Assembly (NCBI RefSeq): GCF_042767895.1
Contig: NC_091561.1
Coordinates: 17,349,738 to 17,362,237, forward strand
Length of the DNA: 12,500 nucleotides
Reading direction: 5' to 3'
Source: Penaeus vannamei
Lineage: Eukaryota > Arthropoda > Malacostraca > Decapoda > Penaeidae
Part shown: positions 1 to 12,500 of the stretch, piece by piece
Layout of the letters: the number at the start of each line of letters is the position of its first letter
Position numbering within the stretch: the stretch's first letter is position 1
The notes under the pieces: generated by a model
Database searches by the model: none
What the model saw: the letters and a program-made list of their open reading frames with translations, nothing else
What the model was told of the DNA's origin: nothing
Translations under genes and position numbers: made by a program

Positions 1-11856
<11,856 letters not shown>

Positions 11857-12452
11857 GTAGGAGACATGTCTCTTCTGTATTTACGAAATGTCTTTAAGTT
11901 TGTTGGTATAATTATGATGATTATTTCACTTATTTGTTATGATTACACTTCTTCCATATCTTCATATGCTCATCATTCACATCATCGTCGATTCGGCCAA
12001 ACTTTCTTCCCGACGATGCCAACCGGACCCGATTTTGCGGACGTGTCTTCTGCAGTCGACGAATGTGAGAACACGTTGTTTGTGCAAGTTGTGTTAAGGA
12101 TCACGGGTTGTGAAGACGCCTTGGTACAGATGACACTACCATAGTCTTCCATAAGTCATCATCATTCTTCTGTTATGACATCCATTCTCTCACACCTGTA
12201 GATTTTGTCTTTATTTTGTATAATTTCTCGGCCTCATGACAATCTTCCATGCACACTAATTAGAATAATTCTTGTAGGCATTTTTTTGTAGTGAAGATTA
12301 ACCCCTTGTCTGTACATGTGTAATTTCCTACTTGTCTTGCCCTTTTCTAACCTCTTTCCAGAACTGCTAAACTCTTTTTGATAAGTACTTCAGCGGCCAG
12401 TGTGTTTCCTTCCATTTACTTAATGTTCGGGTGATATCTTCTTCCACGCTAC

Positions 12453-12500
<48 letters not shown>
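11857..12500 (+). other. Intron 13 (incomplete)
   Basis: At least 644 bases, ending inside a (TC)n run. The expected AAA5 continuation (a TPIP...DPL-like block followed by the DDADVA and NEGLP region in this family) is not encoded here, so the next exon lies beyond the window. The dynein frame remains open for 95 codons after the donor. Confidence 0.8.
12454..12500. repeat. (TC)n microsatellite, running off the window edge
   Basis: At least 23 perfect TC units from 12454 to the last base; true length unknown. Confidence 0.97.

Overview
The window is a stretch of animal nuclear DNA from inside one large gene on the + strand: a ciliary/flagellar outer-arm dynein beta heavy chain of the DNAH9/DNAH11/DNAH17 group. 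Thirteen coding exons can be placed by reading frame, splice sites and the known order of conserved dynein motifs. Together they give a continuous 672-codon segment (about 15% of a heavy chain of roughly 4,500 residues). It runs from AAA4 (Walker A at 790-813) through the stalk coiled coil, microtubule-binding domain and returning coiled coil, into the start of AAA5. Both ends of the gene lie outside the window. No exon contains a frameshift or stop, so the locus looks functional.

Layout: exons 1-3 lie at 23-1362. Intron 3 follows (1363-8829, 7.5 kb) and holds nearly all the repeats. Exons 4-13 are packed into 8830-11856 with introns of 88-382 bases. The window ends inside intron 13, in a (TC)n run that continues past the edge. 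Exons are GC-richer than the AT-rich introns.

Intron 3 contains: a 126-bp MITE-like element with 11-bp inverted ends and a TACA duplication (2137-2270); a 282-bp non-autonomous hAT-type element with 8-bp target duplications, whose interior is filled by A36 and a long (TA)n (2823-3120); a short run of three hairpin-like GC-rich motifs (4687-4748); a degenerate direct-repeat patchwork (4824-6480); several long TG/CA/TA microsatellites; a 116-bp near-symmetric palindrome centred on ATGGATCCAT (7534-7649); and a GC-rich minisatellite of about 22 bp (7965-8095).

Organism: GC-rich exons in AT-rich introns and very dense long dinucleotide repeats (roughly 7% of the window) suggest an arthropod, and a decapod crustacean such as a penaeid shrimp is my best guess. 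This is an inference from texture, not from a diagnostic sequence. No second gene, RNA gene or CRISPR array is supported. The most useful leads are the two TIR elements, the palindrome, the GC-AG intron, and the question of what a motile-cilium dynein does if the host has non-motile sperm.
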